DNA of 64,000 nt from AWTP1-18 sp036504515 (lineage in GTDB: Bacteria; Pseudomonadota; Gammaproteobacteria; Burkholderiales; Rhodocyclaceae). Below, one piece after another: positions 1 through 8,588 of this stretch. Position 1 is the stretch's first letter. Each line of letters opens with the position of its first letter. A model generated the notes under the pieces. It was not told where the DNA came from and made no database searches. It saw nothing but the letters and a program-made list of their open reading frames with translations. A program made the translations under genes and the position numbers. The stretch covers positions 490,942 to 554,941 of the forward strand of contig DASXVA010000009.1 of the NCBI GenBank assembly GCA_036504515.1, in the 5' to 3' direction.

Positions 1-457
1 GGCAATCGGTGGCGGTGAAAACAAGACCGCCACCCGGGCGAAAGATTCACCGGGGCGGCGGTCGTTCGGAGTGCATCGCTGGAGTCAGAACCTTGCTGGC
101 GGCGATGCGGCTGCCGCTACTTTATCAGCCTTGGCTGACAGGGAAGTTAGGGCTGTTTGCTTGGGGAAACCACTGCTCAGGTGATTGCTGCGGCGCGCCT
201 TGCGGAAAAACTGCAGCCCACTTCATTGCTTGAGTTGAATTATTTTCACAATGTAAATCGGGCTTTCATTGGCAGTAAACCGCATGGTTAAGGGATAGTT
301 GTTACGAGCGATAGGGGAACTGCCAACCAATTCCCTAAAGTTTGTGAAATAAATTCACCACAGGAAATCCAACAAAAAGCCCAGCCGAAGCGGGGCAATC
401 TGGCCGGGATTGTGCAGGCTTTCCTCGGCCTGAACTTCGCCCGTAATCAGCCCGAAC
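1..457. other. Gene-free left edge with hairpin-forming sequence
   Basis: No convincing gene is visible in these 457 bases. The only open frames are short and have atypical composition. The sequence can form several hairpins: a perfect 9-bp stem at 8-16/26-34 (GGTGGCGGT and its complement, 9-base loop), an outer pair GCATCGC/GCGATGC near 82-116, and TCAGCC-TT-GGCTGA near 127-140. This could be a structured leader, a terminator region of a gene to the left, or an uncharacterised RNA. It did not match RNase P RNA, tmRNA, 6S RNA or a cobalamin riboswitch by eye. Confidence 0.35.
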
Positions 458-2788
458 TTAGCCCTTGAGCTTGGCGAAGGCTGCCGCCATAGCACCACCA
501 GCGGGAGCCTGCTGCTGGCGCGGCATGGCGTTGCGGGGGCCGCGGTCGTTCCGGTCCTGACCACGGGGCGCCATGCTCTTGGAAGGATCGTCGGACATGC
601 GCATGGTGAGGGCGACGCGCTTGCGGGCGACGTCCACTTCCAGCACTTTGACCTTAACCACATCGCCGGCCTTGACCACGGTGTGGGGGTCTTTGACGAA
701 CTTTTCCGACAGTGCGGAGATATGCACTAGGCCGTCCTGATGGACGCCAATATCGACAAAGGCGCCGAAATTGGTGACGTTGGTGATGACGCCTTCCAGT
801 TGCATGCCCACCTGCAAGTCCTTGAGGTCTTCGACGCCTTCCTTGAAGGAGGCGGTCTTGAACTCGGGACGGGGATCGCGGCCGGGTTTTTCCAGTTCGG
901 CCAGGATGTCCTGCACCGTGGGCAGACCGAATTTTTCGTCGGTGTATTTGACGGCGTTGAGGGCTTTGACCGTGCGACTGTCGCCCAGAATGTCCTTGGC
1001 GCTCTTCTGGATGTCGGCCAGGATGCGCTCCACCACGGGATAGGCTTCCGGGTGAACCGCTGAGGCGTCAAGGGGATTGTCGCCGTTCATGATGCGCAGG
1101 AAGCCGGCGGCCTGCTCGAAGGTCTTGTCGCCGAGGCGGGGCACTTCCCGCAACTGGGCGCGGGATTTGAAGGCGCCGTGTTGGTCGCGGAAGGCGACGA
1201 TATTGCTGGCCAGGGTGCTGTTGAGGCCGGAAATCCGGGTCAGCAGGGCGACGGAGGCGGTGTTCACATCGACGCCCACAGAGTTCACGCAGTCTTCCAC
1301 CACGGCATCCAGTGACTTGGCCAGTTTGGACTGGTTCACGTCGTGCTGGTACTGGCCGACGCCGATGGATTTGGGATCAATCTTGACCAGTTCGGCCAGG
1401 GGATCTTGCAGGCGGCGGGCAATGGAAACGGCGCCGCGCAGGGAAACGTCGAGGTCGGGGAACTCCTTGGCGGCCAGTTCCGAGGCGGAATAGACCGAGG
1501 CGCCGGCTTCGGAAACCACGATCTTGCTCATGGCCATTTCCGGCATTCCCTTGATCAGTTCGGCGGCCAGCTTGTCGGTTTCGCGGCTGGCGGTGCCGTT
1601 GCCGATGGCGATCAAATCCACGCTGTGTTTCTTGCACAGCACGGCCAGGGTATGGAGGGAGCCTTCCCAGTCGCGGCGGGGTTCGTGGGGATAAATGGTG
1701 GCGGTATCCAGCACCTTGCCGGTTTTGTCCACCACGGCGACCTTGCAGCCGGTGCGGATGCCGGGGTCGAGGCCCAGGGTGGCGTGGGGGCCGGCGGGCG
1801 CGGCCAACAGCAGGTCGTGCAGGTTGCGGGCGAAAACGTGGATAGCTTCTTCTTCGGAACGCTCCCGCAACTGGTTCATCAGTTCCAGTTCGAGGTGCAG
1901 GGACAGCTTGACCATCCAGGCCCAGCGGGCGGTTTCGGACAGCCATTTGTCGGCGGGATGGCCATCGTTGCTGATGCCGAAATGCTTGGCCACCATGGTT
2001 TCGCAGGGGGATGCCAGGGGCGGGTCTTGCAATTCCGGCTCGGTTTTCAGGGCCAGACGCAGCACGCCTTCGTTACGGCCGCGGAACATGGCCAGGGCGC
2101 GGTGGGAAGGGATGTCCTTGATGGCTTCGCGGAAGTCGAACCAGTCGCGGAACTTGCTCACTTCGGCGCTCTGGTCCTTGTCCTTGCCTTCCACCACGGC
2201 GGAAACCAGCACGCCATTGTCGTTCAGGTAGCGGCGCAGCTTTTCCAGCAGGGTGGCGTCTTCGGCAAAGCGTTCCATCAAAATCTGACGAGCGCCGTCC
2301 AGGGCGGCCTTGACGTCGGGCACATGCTTTTCCGGCGGTTCGGTGGCGGTGTTCACGTACTTGGCAGCTTCGACTTCAGGGCTCAGGCTGGGGTCGTCGA
2401 ACAGGGCGTCGGCCAGAGGTTCGAGGCCGGCTTCCTTGGCGATCTGGGCCTTGGTGCGGCGCTTTTGCTTGTAGGGCAGGTAAAGGTCTTCCAGCCGCTG
2501 CTTGGTGTCGGCGTTTTCCACATCATTGCGCAGTTCCGGGGTCAGCTTGCCTTGCTCTTCGATGGAGGCCAGCACGGCGCTGCGGCGCTCTTCCAGCTCC
2601 CGCAGGTAGCCCAGGCGTTCTTCCAGATTACGCAGCTGGGTATCGTCCAGGGTGCCGGTGACTTCTTTCCGATAACGAGCGATAAAGGGCACGGTGGCGC
2701 CTTCGTCCAGCAGTTGAACGGCAGCGGCGACTTGTTGCGGGCGGACACCCAGTTCTTCGGCAATACGGTGTTCGATGGAAGGCAGCAT
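458..2788 (-). CDS. tex: Tex family RNA-binding transcription accessory protein
   Basis: The 776-residue product matches the usual length of Tex/YhgF (about 773). Its domains run in the family order: an N-terminal helical Tex region (about 1-190), a YqgF/RNase H-like domain beginning near the motif LGLDPGIRTGCKV (about 325-450), helix-hairpin-helix segments (about 490-560, near ASVALLTRISGLN), and a C-terminal S1 RNA-binding domain (about 650-720, GVITNVTNFGAFVDIG). A low-complexity Arg/Gln/Ala tail follows. Tex binds nucleic acid and acts on transcription complexes in the cytoplasm. The start at MLPSIEHRIAEEL was preferred over an upstream in-frame ATG because homologues begin there. It is divergent from rmuC. 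Confidence 0.95.
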   Translation of the reverse strand: MLPSIEHRIAEELGVRPQQVAAAVQLLDEGATVPFIARYRKEVTGTLDDTQLRNLEERLGYLRELEERRSAVLASIEEQGKLTPELRNDVENADTKQRLEDLYLPYKQKRRTKAQIAKEAGLEPLADALFDDPSLSPEVEAAKYVNTATEPPEKHVPDVKAALDGARQILMERFAEDATLLEKLRRYLNDNGVLVSAVVEGKDKDQSAEVSKFRDWFDFREAIKDIPSHRALAMFRGRNEGVLRLALKTEPELQDPPLASPCETMVAKHFGISNDGHPADKWLSETARWAWMVKLSLHLELELMNQLRERSEEEAIHVFARNLHDLLLAAPAGPHATLGLDPGIRTGCKVAVVDKTGKVLDTATIYPHEPRRDWEGSLHTLAVLCKKHSVDLIAIGNGTASRETDKLAAELIKGMPEMAMSKIVVSEAGASVYSASELAAKEFPDLDVSLRGAVSIARRLQDPLAELVKIDPKSIGVGQYQHDVNQSKLAKSLDAVVEDCVNSVGVDVNTASVALLTRISGLNSTLASNIVAFRDQHGAFKSRAQLREVPRLGDKTFEQAAGFLRIMNGDNPLDASAVHPEAYPVVERILADIQKSAKDILGDSRTVKALNAVKYTDEKFGLPTVQDILAELEKPGRDPRPEFKTASFKEGVEDLKDLQVGMQLEGVITNVTNFGAFVDIGVHQDGLVHISALSEKFVKDPHTVVKAGDVVKVKVLEVDVARKRVALTMRMSDDPSKSMAPRGQDRNDRGPRNAMPRQQQAPAGGAMAAAFAKLKG

Positions 2789-2929
2789 GTGGGATTCCGG
2801 AAAAGGCAAAAAGAGACAACGACGGTACGGCAAAAAAGGCGCGCACTATGCAGCAAGCCGGCCCCCGGTGCAAGAACACCGTCGGCAATGCGTCATCTGC
2901 ATCACGGGGCATAATGTGGGCCGTTTAGC

Positions 2930-2941
2930 GGGGAATTCCCC
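2930..2941. repeat. 12-bp perfect palindrome upstream of rmuC
   Basis: GGGGAATTCCCC is a perfect palindrome 19 bases before the rmuC start codon, in the space between the divergent tex and rmuC genes. A weak -10-like CATAAT lies at 2910-2915, without a clear -35. The palindrome may be an operator or chance; nothing else supports a role. Confidence 0.3.
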
Positions 2942-2959
2942 ATATCGGAAAAGAAAAAC

Positions 2960-4465
2960 ATGGATGGTCAGATAGTTAGCTTGGTTGCCGCTGTTTTTGG
3001 CCTGGGTTTAGGCGGCGCTGTCGTCTGGGTTGTGCTCAAGGGCCGTATCGACGCCGCGGTGGAACAGGGCAGGGCGGAAGTTTCCATCGAACTGGCCCGG
3101 GCCACGGAACGGGTGCGCAGCCTGGAAGAAGACCGCAGCCAAGGCCAGGCCGCTGCTGCTGCCCTTCAGTCCCAGTTGGGCGCTTTGCAGGATCAGTTGA
3201 AGGCCGAGCAGCAGGAAGTCCTGCGTTTATCCACTTCCGAGGCGGAAAAAGCCCAATCCCTGCGCTCCACCAGCGCCCGGGTGGCGGAGCTGGACCAATC
3301 CGGCCAGGACGAAAAGGCCCTGCGGGAACAGGCGGAAGCCCAGGTTTCGCGGCTCAAATCCGAACTGGCGGATCTGAATGCCCGCTTTGAGGCGGAACGC
3401 AACCAGTCGGAAGAAAAGCTGGCTCTGCTCAAGAACGCCAAGGAAGACCTGTCCAACCAGTTCAAGAGCCTCGCCAACGACATTCTCGAAGAAAAAGCCA
3501 AGCGCTTCACCGAGCAGAACCAGACCAATCTGGGCCAGTTGCTGGAACCCCTGAAACTGCGTTTGCAGGAGTTCCAGGGCAAGGTGGAGGAGGTCTACAT
3601 CAACGAAGGCAAGGACCGCAGCGCCATGGCCGAGCAGGTGCGGCAGTTGATGGAGCTGAACCAATCCCTGAGCCAGGATGCCAAGAACCTGACCCGGGCC
3701 CTCAAGGGCTCCAGCAAGGCCCAGGGCAACTGGGGCGAACTGATCCTGGAACGGGTGTTGGAGGCATCGGGCCTGCGCAAGGGCGAGGAATACGATGTAC
3801 AGGAAAGCCACACCCGGGAAGACGGCAGCCGCGCCCAGCCCGACGTGGTGCTGCATCTGCCGGAAGACCGCCATCTGGTGGTGGATGCCAAGGTGACCCT
3901 GACCGCCTACGACGATTTCGCCTCCGCCGAAGACGAAGGCGACCGGCAAGCGGCCCTCAAGCGCCACCTCGATTCCGTGCGCAGTCATATCAGGGGACTG
4001 TCCGAACGCAATTACCAGGACCTTTACGGCCTCAAATCCCTGGATTTCGTGCTGATGTTCGTGCCCATCGAGCCGGCTTTCATGGTGGCGGTGACCCATG
4101 ACAAGGAATTGTTCATGGATGCCTGGCAAAAGAACGTGCTGCTGGTGAGCCCGTCCACGCTTCTGTTTGTGGTGCGTACCGTGGCCCATCTGTGGCGCCA
4201 GGAGGCCCAGAACCGTAACGCCCAGGACATCGCCAAACGGGGCGCCGAGCTTTACGACAAGCTGGTGGGCTTCGCCGAAGACATGGAATCCCTCGGCACC
4301 CGCCTGAAGCAGGCGCAGAAAGACTACGATGGGGCAGTGAACAAGCTTTCCACCGGCCGCGGCAATGTGATCCGCCAGGCAGAAATGCTCAAGCAACTGG
4401 GGGTCAAACCGACCAAAAACCTGCCGGAAGGGTTGGTAGGGCTAGCCAGCGACAGCGACGAATAA
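2960..4465 (+). CDS. rmuC: DNA recombination protein RmuC
   Basis: The 501-residue protein has the RmuC layout: one N-terminal membrane-spanning helix (about 5-26, VSLVAAVFGLGLGGAVVWVV), a long Ala/Glu/Gln-rich coiled coil (about 30-190), and the conserved RmuC nuclease-like domain (about 190-480) with the hallmark GNWGELILERVLEASGL and the segment VVDAKVTL. RmuC limits inversion of short inverted repeats in E. coli and is thought to be a restriction-endonuclease-fold protein. The gene stands alone, divergent from tex. No strong Shine-Dalgarno sequence is seen, but the ATG fits homologues. Confidence 0.93.
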   Translation: MDGQIVSLVAAVFGLGLGGAVVWVVLKGRIDAAVEQGRAEVSIELARATERVRSLEEDRSQGQAAAAALQSQLGALQDQLKAEQQEVLRLSTSEAEKAQSLRSTSARVAELDQSGQDEKALREQAEAQVSRLKSELADLNARFEAERNQSEEKLALLKNAKEDLSNQFKSLANDILEEKAKRFTEQNQTNLGQLLEPLKLRLQEFQGKVEEVYINEGKDRSAMAEQVRQLMELNQSLSQDAKNLTRALKGSSKAQGNWGELILERVLEASGLRKGEEYDVQESHTREDGSRAQPDVVLHLPEDRHLVVDAKVTLTAYDDFASAEDEGDRQAALKRHLDSVRSHIRGLSERNYQDLYGLKSLDFVLMFVPIEPAFMVAVTHDKELFMDAWQKNVLLVSPSTLLFVVRTVAHLWRQEAQNRNAQDIAKRGAELYDKLVGFAEDMESLGTRLKQAQKDYDGAVNKLSTGRGNVIRQAEMLKQLGVKPTKNLPEGLVGLASDSDE

Positions 4466-4556
4466 GCCGTTTTATCCCAAACGGGACTTGAAATAGCAGG
4501 GGGAAACCCCCACACCATAGCGGCTGGTGTGCAACTTTTCTGTCCCGGTTTGTGTC

Positions 4557-4603
4557 TACAATGCCGTTCGCCACATTTGCACCCGTGCAATAACTCAAGG
4601 AGG
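4557..4603 (+). promoter_or_regulatory. Candidate -10 box and strong RBS of the yccA-like gene
   Basis: TACAAT at 4557-4562 is a good -10 hexamer; no convincing -35 is seen at 16-18 bp. A strong Shine-Dalgarno AAGGAGG lies at 4597-4603, ten bases before the ATG at 4614. This fixes the start and excludes the longer upstream reading frame. Confidence 0.45.
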
Positions 4604-4613
4604 TTTCATCACC

Positions 4614-5303
4614 ATGGCTATTGATCTGCAAACCGTCCAGACTTCTGGCACTTACGCAGGACAACAGAACCGCGTTCTGCGCAACACCTACGCTCTGTTG
4701 GGCCTGTCCATGATTCCTACGATCATCGGCGCCTTGCTCGGCACCATGTTTGGCGTTTCCCTGATGGTCGCCAGCCCGATGATCACTACGGTCCTGTTCC
4801 TGGCTGTGACCTGGGGCCTGATCTACGCGATTGAAAAGAACCGTAACAGCGGACTCGGCGTTGTGCTGCTGCTGGGTTTCACCTTCTTTATGGGGCTGAT
4901 GCTCGGACCACTGCTGGCCTACACCCTGCATTTCCGCAACGGCGGGCAATTGATCGCCATGGCTGCAGGTGGTACTGGCGCCATCTTCTTCACCTTGGCC
5001 GGCATTGCTTCTACCGGCAAGCGTGATTTCAGCAAGATGGGCACCTTCCTGATGGCCGGCCTGATTCTGCTGCTGGTGGCTAGCTTGGCCAACATCTTCC
5101 TGCATCTGCCCGCGCTGTCCCTGGCCGTTTCTGTTGTGGCCATCGTGATCTTCTCCGGCTTTATCCTGTTCGACATCGACAGGATCGTGAAGGGCGGCGA
5201 AACCAGCTATGTGAGCGCTACCCTGGCTGTGTATCTGGACATCTACAACATCTTCACCAGCCTGCTGCAAATCTTGGGCGTGATTGGCGGCGACCGCGAC
5301 TAA
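4614..5303 (+). CDS. yccA: Bax inhibitor-1/YccA family inner-membrane protein
   Basis: The 229-residue protein is almost entirely hydrophobic, with about seven predicted transmembrane helices, and has the Bax inhibitor-1 family pattern, including the C-terminal segment FILFDIDRIVKGGETSYVSA. E. coli YccA (219 residues) is a substrate and modulator of the FtsH protease in the inner membrane; the role here is inferred by family. The start is set by a strong AAGGAGG. A clear intrinsic terminator follows, so this is probably a single-gene unit. Assignment to YccA rather than its relative YbhL rests on overall similarity only. Confidence 0.88.
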   Translation: MAIDLQTVQTSGTYAGQQNRVLRNTYALLGLSMIPTIIGALLGTMFGVSLMVASPMITTVLFLAVTWGLIYAIEKNRNSGLGVVLLLGFTFFMGLMLGPLLAYTLHFRNGGQLIAMAAGGTGAIFFTLAGIASTGKRDFSKMGTFLMAGLILLLVASLANIFLHLPALSLAVSVVAIVIFSGFILFDIDRIVKGGETSYVSATLAVYLDIYNIFTSLLQILGVIGGDRD

Positions 5304-5329
5304 GCCAGTCGTCAAGCCCCAGTTAAGAG

Positions 5330-5354
5330 CGGCCACCTTCGGGTGGCCGTTTTC
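5330..5354 (+). terminator. Intrinsic terminator after yccA
   Basis: CGGCCACC (5330-5337), a TTCG tetraloop (5338-5341) and GGTGGCCG (5342-5349) form a perfect 8-bp stem, followed by TTTTC. The stable UUCG-type loop and T tract make this a convincing rho-independent terminator. Confidence 0.9.
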
Positions 5355-5479
5355 ATTTCTGCTTTCTGGTTTTGCAAGGCCCCATCCGTATTTCTACCGA
5401 CTCTCCATCTCTTTATTGCTATTCCCGAGAGAATCGCTAGACTAATAATTGTTGCAACGCACAAAAATAAGGAGATGCC

Positions 5480-6625
5480 ATGAATGTAGAACTAAGGCGG
5501 CTCCAAGCGAATGCTCGCCCCGCCATCAGAGCCCACCTCGACGCGATGACCGCCGAGGATCGTTTTACCCGCTTCGGTTTTGACGTGACCGCGAAAGGTC
5601 TCGACCATTACGCGGACAGTATCAACTTCAACCGGGACGTCGTCATCGGCGCCCATTACCGCGACCTGCTGATCGGCGTGGTCCATGTGGCCGTGTTCCA
5701 GCGGGACAACTATCCCGTCGGGGAGCTTGGTATCAGTGTGGACGGCTTTTGCCAGGGCAAGGGTATCGGCCGCCAGCTTTTTGACCAGGCCCTGCAACAC
5801 ACCCAGCGGCGCAAGCTGACTACGCTGCATGTCCAGTATCTACGCCGCAATAGCCGCATGGCTTCCCTGTGCCGCGGGCTGACCACCTATTTTGAGCAGG
5901 ACAGCGAAGAGACCGCCTGCACCATCAAACTCTCCGACGCCAATCCTGCCGAGGCCTGTCGCCATGAAATCCTCGACGGTATCGAGATTTTCCATACCGA
6001 TGTGGCGAATGCCCGGGCGCGGGTTCTCTTTATCCATGGCGTTGCCGGCGATGGCTGGCAATGGCGCGAAAACTTTCTGCCTTACTTTGCCTGGCACGGT
6101 TACAGCGCCAGTGCCCTGTCCCTGCGGGGCCACGGCGGCAGCGAAAGCCGCGATGACATCACCCTGCGCGGCTATGAAGAAGACGTACATTCCGTGCTTG
6201 AGCACCTGGAGGACAAGCCGAGCATCATCGTCGGCCATTCCATGGGCGGCTTCCTGAGCCAGCGGGTCATGGAAGGCAACGAAGGCATCGACAAGGCCTC
6301 CCTAATCACCTCCGTCCCGCCCTGGGGACTACTGCCGGGAACACTGCAACCGGTGCTGGACAACATGGGCGACCCTCTGGGCAAGATGATCGCCATGCAG
6401 GCGGCGGAGGGCAAGCCGGCCTATGTGAACCCGGACAACATCACCGCCGACGTACAGGTCATCGGCGGTACACGGGATCGCATTATTCCGGCGGAAGTGG
6501 TGACGGCCACGGCCAAGTCCTATGAAACCGAGGCGGTGATGATCGAGGATGCAGGCCATGCGGTGATTTCCAGCTCCAAATGGCGGCAAGTGGCGGACCA
6601 CGTAATCCGCCATCTGACGGCCTGA
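5480..6625 (+). CDS. GNAT acetyltransferase / alpha-beta hydrolase fusion protein
   Basis: One 381-residue frame joins two enzyme folds. Residues 1-155 look like a GNAT N-acetyltransferase, with acetyl-CoA-binding motif A at about 83-98 (QGKGIG at 92-97). Residues 165-381 look like an alpha/beta hydrolase: oxyanion segment VLFIHG (182-187), nucleophile elbow GHSMGG with Ser254, a likely acid at Asp333 (GTRDRIIP) and His360 (DAGHAV). All catalytic residues are present, so both halves may be active. The substrate is unknown. An AAGGAG motif lies 7 bases before the ATG. The gene follows a terminator and precedes arfB, with no functional clue from its neighbours. Confidence 0.82.
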   Translation: MNVELRRLQANARPAIRAHLDAMTAEDRFTRFGFDVTAKGLDHYADSINFNRDVVIGAHYRDLLIGVVHVAVFQRDNYPVGELGISVDGFCQGKGIGRQLFDQALQHTQRRKLTTLHVQYLRRNSRMASLCRGLTTYFEQDSEETACTIKLSDANPAEACRHEILDGIEIFHTDVANARARVLFIHGVAGDGWQWRENFLPYFAWHGYSASALSLRGHGGSESRDDITLRGYEEDVHSVLEHLEDKPSIIVGHSMGGFLSQRVMEGNEGIDKASLITSVPPWGLLPGTLQPVLDNMGDPLGKMIAMQAAEGKPAYVNPDNITADVQVIGGTRDRIIPAEVVTATAKSYETEAVMIEDAGHAVISSSKWRQVADHVIRHLTA

Positions 6626-6685
6626 TTGCGCAGGGAGAAGCAGGGCGCCCCTTACAATCGGGCTTCCCTCACTGTTCTCAGTCCC

Positions 6686-7087
6686 ATGAACGCCCGTTGC
6701 CAACTGCTGCCCGAAGAGGTCGAGATCACCGCTATCCGCGCCCAGGGCGCTGGTGGGCAGAACGTGAACAAGGTATCCAATGCGGTTCATCTGCGGTTCG
6801 ATATCAAGGCTTCGTCCTTGCCGGAGCCGGTACGGGAGCGCTTGTTGCAGTTGAACGATCAGCGCATCAGCAAGGACGGTGTTGTCGTGATCAAGGCCCA
6901 GGCCCATCGTAGCCTTGAACTGAATCGCGAAGACGGTTTGCAGCGCTTGCAGGAGTTGATTGACTCGGTGGCGGTGCTACCCAAAAAACGCCGACCGACT
7001 CGCCCTACCCGAGGCTCAGTCACCCGGCGTCTTGAGGGCAAGGCCAAGCGGGGCGCCATCAAGGCCAATCGGGGCCGGGTTGAATAA
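6686..7087 (+). CDS. arfB: Alternative ribosome-rescue factor ArfB (peptidyl-tRNA hydrolase)
   Basis: The 133-residue product closely resembles ArfB/YaeJ: EVEITAIRAQGAGGQNVNK contains the catalytic GGQ loop, followed by the HLRFDIKASSLP segment and a basic C-terminal tail (RPTRPTRGSVTRRLEGKAK...) that enters the mRNA channel of stalled ribosomes. ArfB hydrolyses peptidyl-tRNA on ribosomes stalled without a stop codon. The chosen ATG at 6686 lies just before the conserved region; an in-frame ATG 60 bases upstream would add residues not found in the family. The N-terminus is slightly shorter than in E. coli (140 residues). Confidence 0.92.
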   Translation: MNARCQLLPEEVEITAIRAQGAGGQNVNKVSNAVHLRFDIKASSLPEPVRERLLQLNDQRISKDGVVVIKAQAHRSLELNREDGLQRLQELIDSVAVLPKKRRPTRPTRGSVTRRLEGKAKRGAIKANRGRVE

Positions 7088-7122
7088 ACCCTAAGTCCCT
7101 AGCCAAGCACCTCGTTCTGCCC

Positions 7123-7160
7123 AAAGAAAAACAGCCACCATGAAATATGAGGTGGCTGTT
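7123..7160 (-). terminator. Intrinsic terminator of rlmD (also opposes arfB)
   Basis: AACAGCCACC (7130-7139) pairs perfectly with GGTGGCTGTT (7151-7160) around an 11-base loop. On the minus strand the stem is followed by TTTTTCTTT, a good U tract for rlmD. On the plus strand it is followed only by TCC, so it serves arfB less well. Confidence 0.82.
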
Positions 7161-7193
7161 TCCATTTGGGGCTCAGGTTTTATTAGCGCCGAA

Positions 7194-8525
7194 CTATTCC
7201 CGCTCGAACAAGGCAATCGACTCCACATGGGAGGTATGGGGAAACATGTTGGCGATACCGGCGCCTTTGAGCTTGTAGCCTTTTTCGTAGATCAGGGTGG
7301 CGGCATCCCGAGCCAGGGTGGCAGGCTTGCAGGACACATAGACGATGCGCTTGGGAGATGTCTCGTCAAAGGCCTGAACCAGAGCGGCAGCGCCATCCCG
7401 GGGCGGGTCGATCAACATCTTGTCGAACTTGCCCAGGGCCGCAAGGCTTTCCGGCGTGGCTTCAAACAGATTGGCAACGCCGTATTCGCAGCGATCTTCC
7501 AATCCGTTGAGTATGGCGTTGGCCCGGGCGCGATCCACCAGTTCCTTGCTGCCCTCAACCCCGACGACGGTGGCGCCGCTGCGGGCGATAGGCAGGGTGA
7601 AGTTGCCGAGGCCGCAGAACATATCGGCAATGCGCTCACCGGGCTGGGGCTGGAGCAGGGCCATGGCGCGATGGACCAGCAGATCGTTGACGCCGTGGTT
7701 GACCTGGGTGAACTCCGTGGGGGAAAAGCGCAGTTGCAAGGCGTATTCCGGCAATGAGTAGGCGAGGGGAGGCGTGTCTGCCGGATGGAAAAGATGGGCG
7801 GTGGCCGGGCCCTTGGGTTGCAGATACCAGACGATGCCGTGCTGGTCGGCAAAGGTCCGCAGCAGGTGCTCATCCCGTTCGCTCAAGGGCTCAAGGTTGC
7901 GCAGGACCAGCACTCTTTGGCCGTCGCCCACGGCGATTTCAATTTGAGGCAGGCGCTCCCGGCCATCCATATTGGCCATCAGTATCTTGAGGGGCGAAAT
8001 CAGATCGGAGATCCCCGGCGGTAAAACCGGACAGCTATCCATGACCGCCAAAAATCCGCTGCGTTTTTCATGGAAGCCAACCAGGGTACCGCCCTTTTTT
8101 TCAACGTAGCGCACCGACATCCTGGCCCGGTGCCGGTAGCCCCAGGTGGAACTGGTGATGGGCGGGTAAAGGACTTCGGGCTTGAGTTTGCCGATGTGCC
8201 ACAGGGCATCTTCCATGACCCGCTGCTTGACGGCCGTCTGGGCGCTGGCATCCAGGTGCTGCAGACTGCAACCGCCACAGACGCCAAAGTGGGGGCAATG
8301 GGGTTTAACCCGCAAACTGGATTCTTTGAGAATCTTGGTGGCAAAAGCCTGCTCGTAGCTGGGCTTGCGCTGATAGCTGCTGTATTCCACCAACTCACCG
8401 GGCAGGGCGTCTTCAATAAAGATGACTTTGCCGTTCACATGGGCGATACCGCGTCCCTCATGGTCTAGGGATTCGATCTGGACTGGAGTTTCGCCGGGGA
8501 TGACGCGCGGTTTCTGGGAACGCAT
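7194..8525 (-). CDS. rlmD: 23S rRNA (uracil-1939-C5)-methyltransferase RlmD
   Basis: The 443-residue product matches RlmD/RumA (E. coli 433). An N-terminal TRAM domain (about 10-65) precedes an iron-sulfur cluster set of four Cys: C77, C83 and C86 in CPHFGVCGGC, and C165. The C-terminal SAM-methyltransferase domain carries DMFCGLGNFTLPIA (301-314), LIDPPRDGA, and the catalytic Cys399 in YVSCKPATLARD. The enzyme methylates U1939 of 23S rRNA. The ATG giving MRSQKPRV was chosen because the longer upstream frame has no family similarity and would overlap roxA. It is divergent from roxA, with 63 bp between them. Confidence 0.95.
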   Translation of the reverse strand: MRSQKPRVIPGETPVQIESLDHEGRGIAHVNGKVIFIEDALPGELVEYSSYQRKPSYEQAFATKILKESSLRVKPHCPHFGVCGGCSLQHLDASAQTAVKQRVMEDALWHIGKLKPEVLYPPITSSTWGYRHRARMSVRYVEKKGGTLVGFHEKRSGFLAVMDSCPVLPPGISDLISPLKILMANMDGRERLPQIEIAVGDGQRVLVLRNLEPLSERDEHLLRTFADQHGIVWYLQPKGPATAHLFHPADTPPLAYSLPEYALQLRFSPTEFTQVNHGVNDLLVHRAMALLQPQPGERIADMFCGLGNFTLPIARSGATVVGVEGSKELVDRARANAILNGLEDRCEYGVANLFEATPESLAALGKFDKMLIDPPRDGAAALVQAFDETSPKRIVYVSCKPATLARDAATLIYEKGYKLKGAGIANMFPHTSHVESIALFERE

Positions 8526-8574
8526 GGCTACAAGGCAGCGGCTGAAGGAAAGCCGTAAGGATAAAAGGGGCGCA

Positions 8575-8582
8575 ATTATAAT
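8575..8582. promoter_or_regulatory. Symmetric -10 element shared by rlmD and roxA
   Basis: ATTATAAT is self-complementary and supplies a consensus TATAAT in both directions in the 63-bp divergent space. For roxA the hexamer (8577-8582) ends six bases before the ATG. For rlmD (8580 down to 8575) it leaves a leader of about 43 bases. Neither direction has a good -35. Confidence 0.45.
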
Positions 8583-8588
8583 GGCTCG

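Noticed and set aside
9..233. Open frame of 74 codons at the left edge
   Set aside because: No Shine-Dalgarno, unlikely residue composition and overlap with strong hairpins; no family resemblance.
1343..2914. Long open frame (523 codons) opposite tex
   Set aside because: It mirrors tex on the other strand; its Gly/Phe/His-rich composition is typical of a GC-rich antisense shadow, and tex is clearly the real gene.
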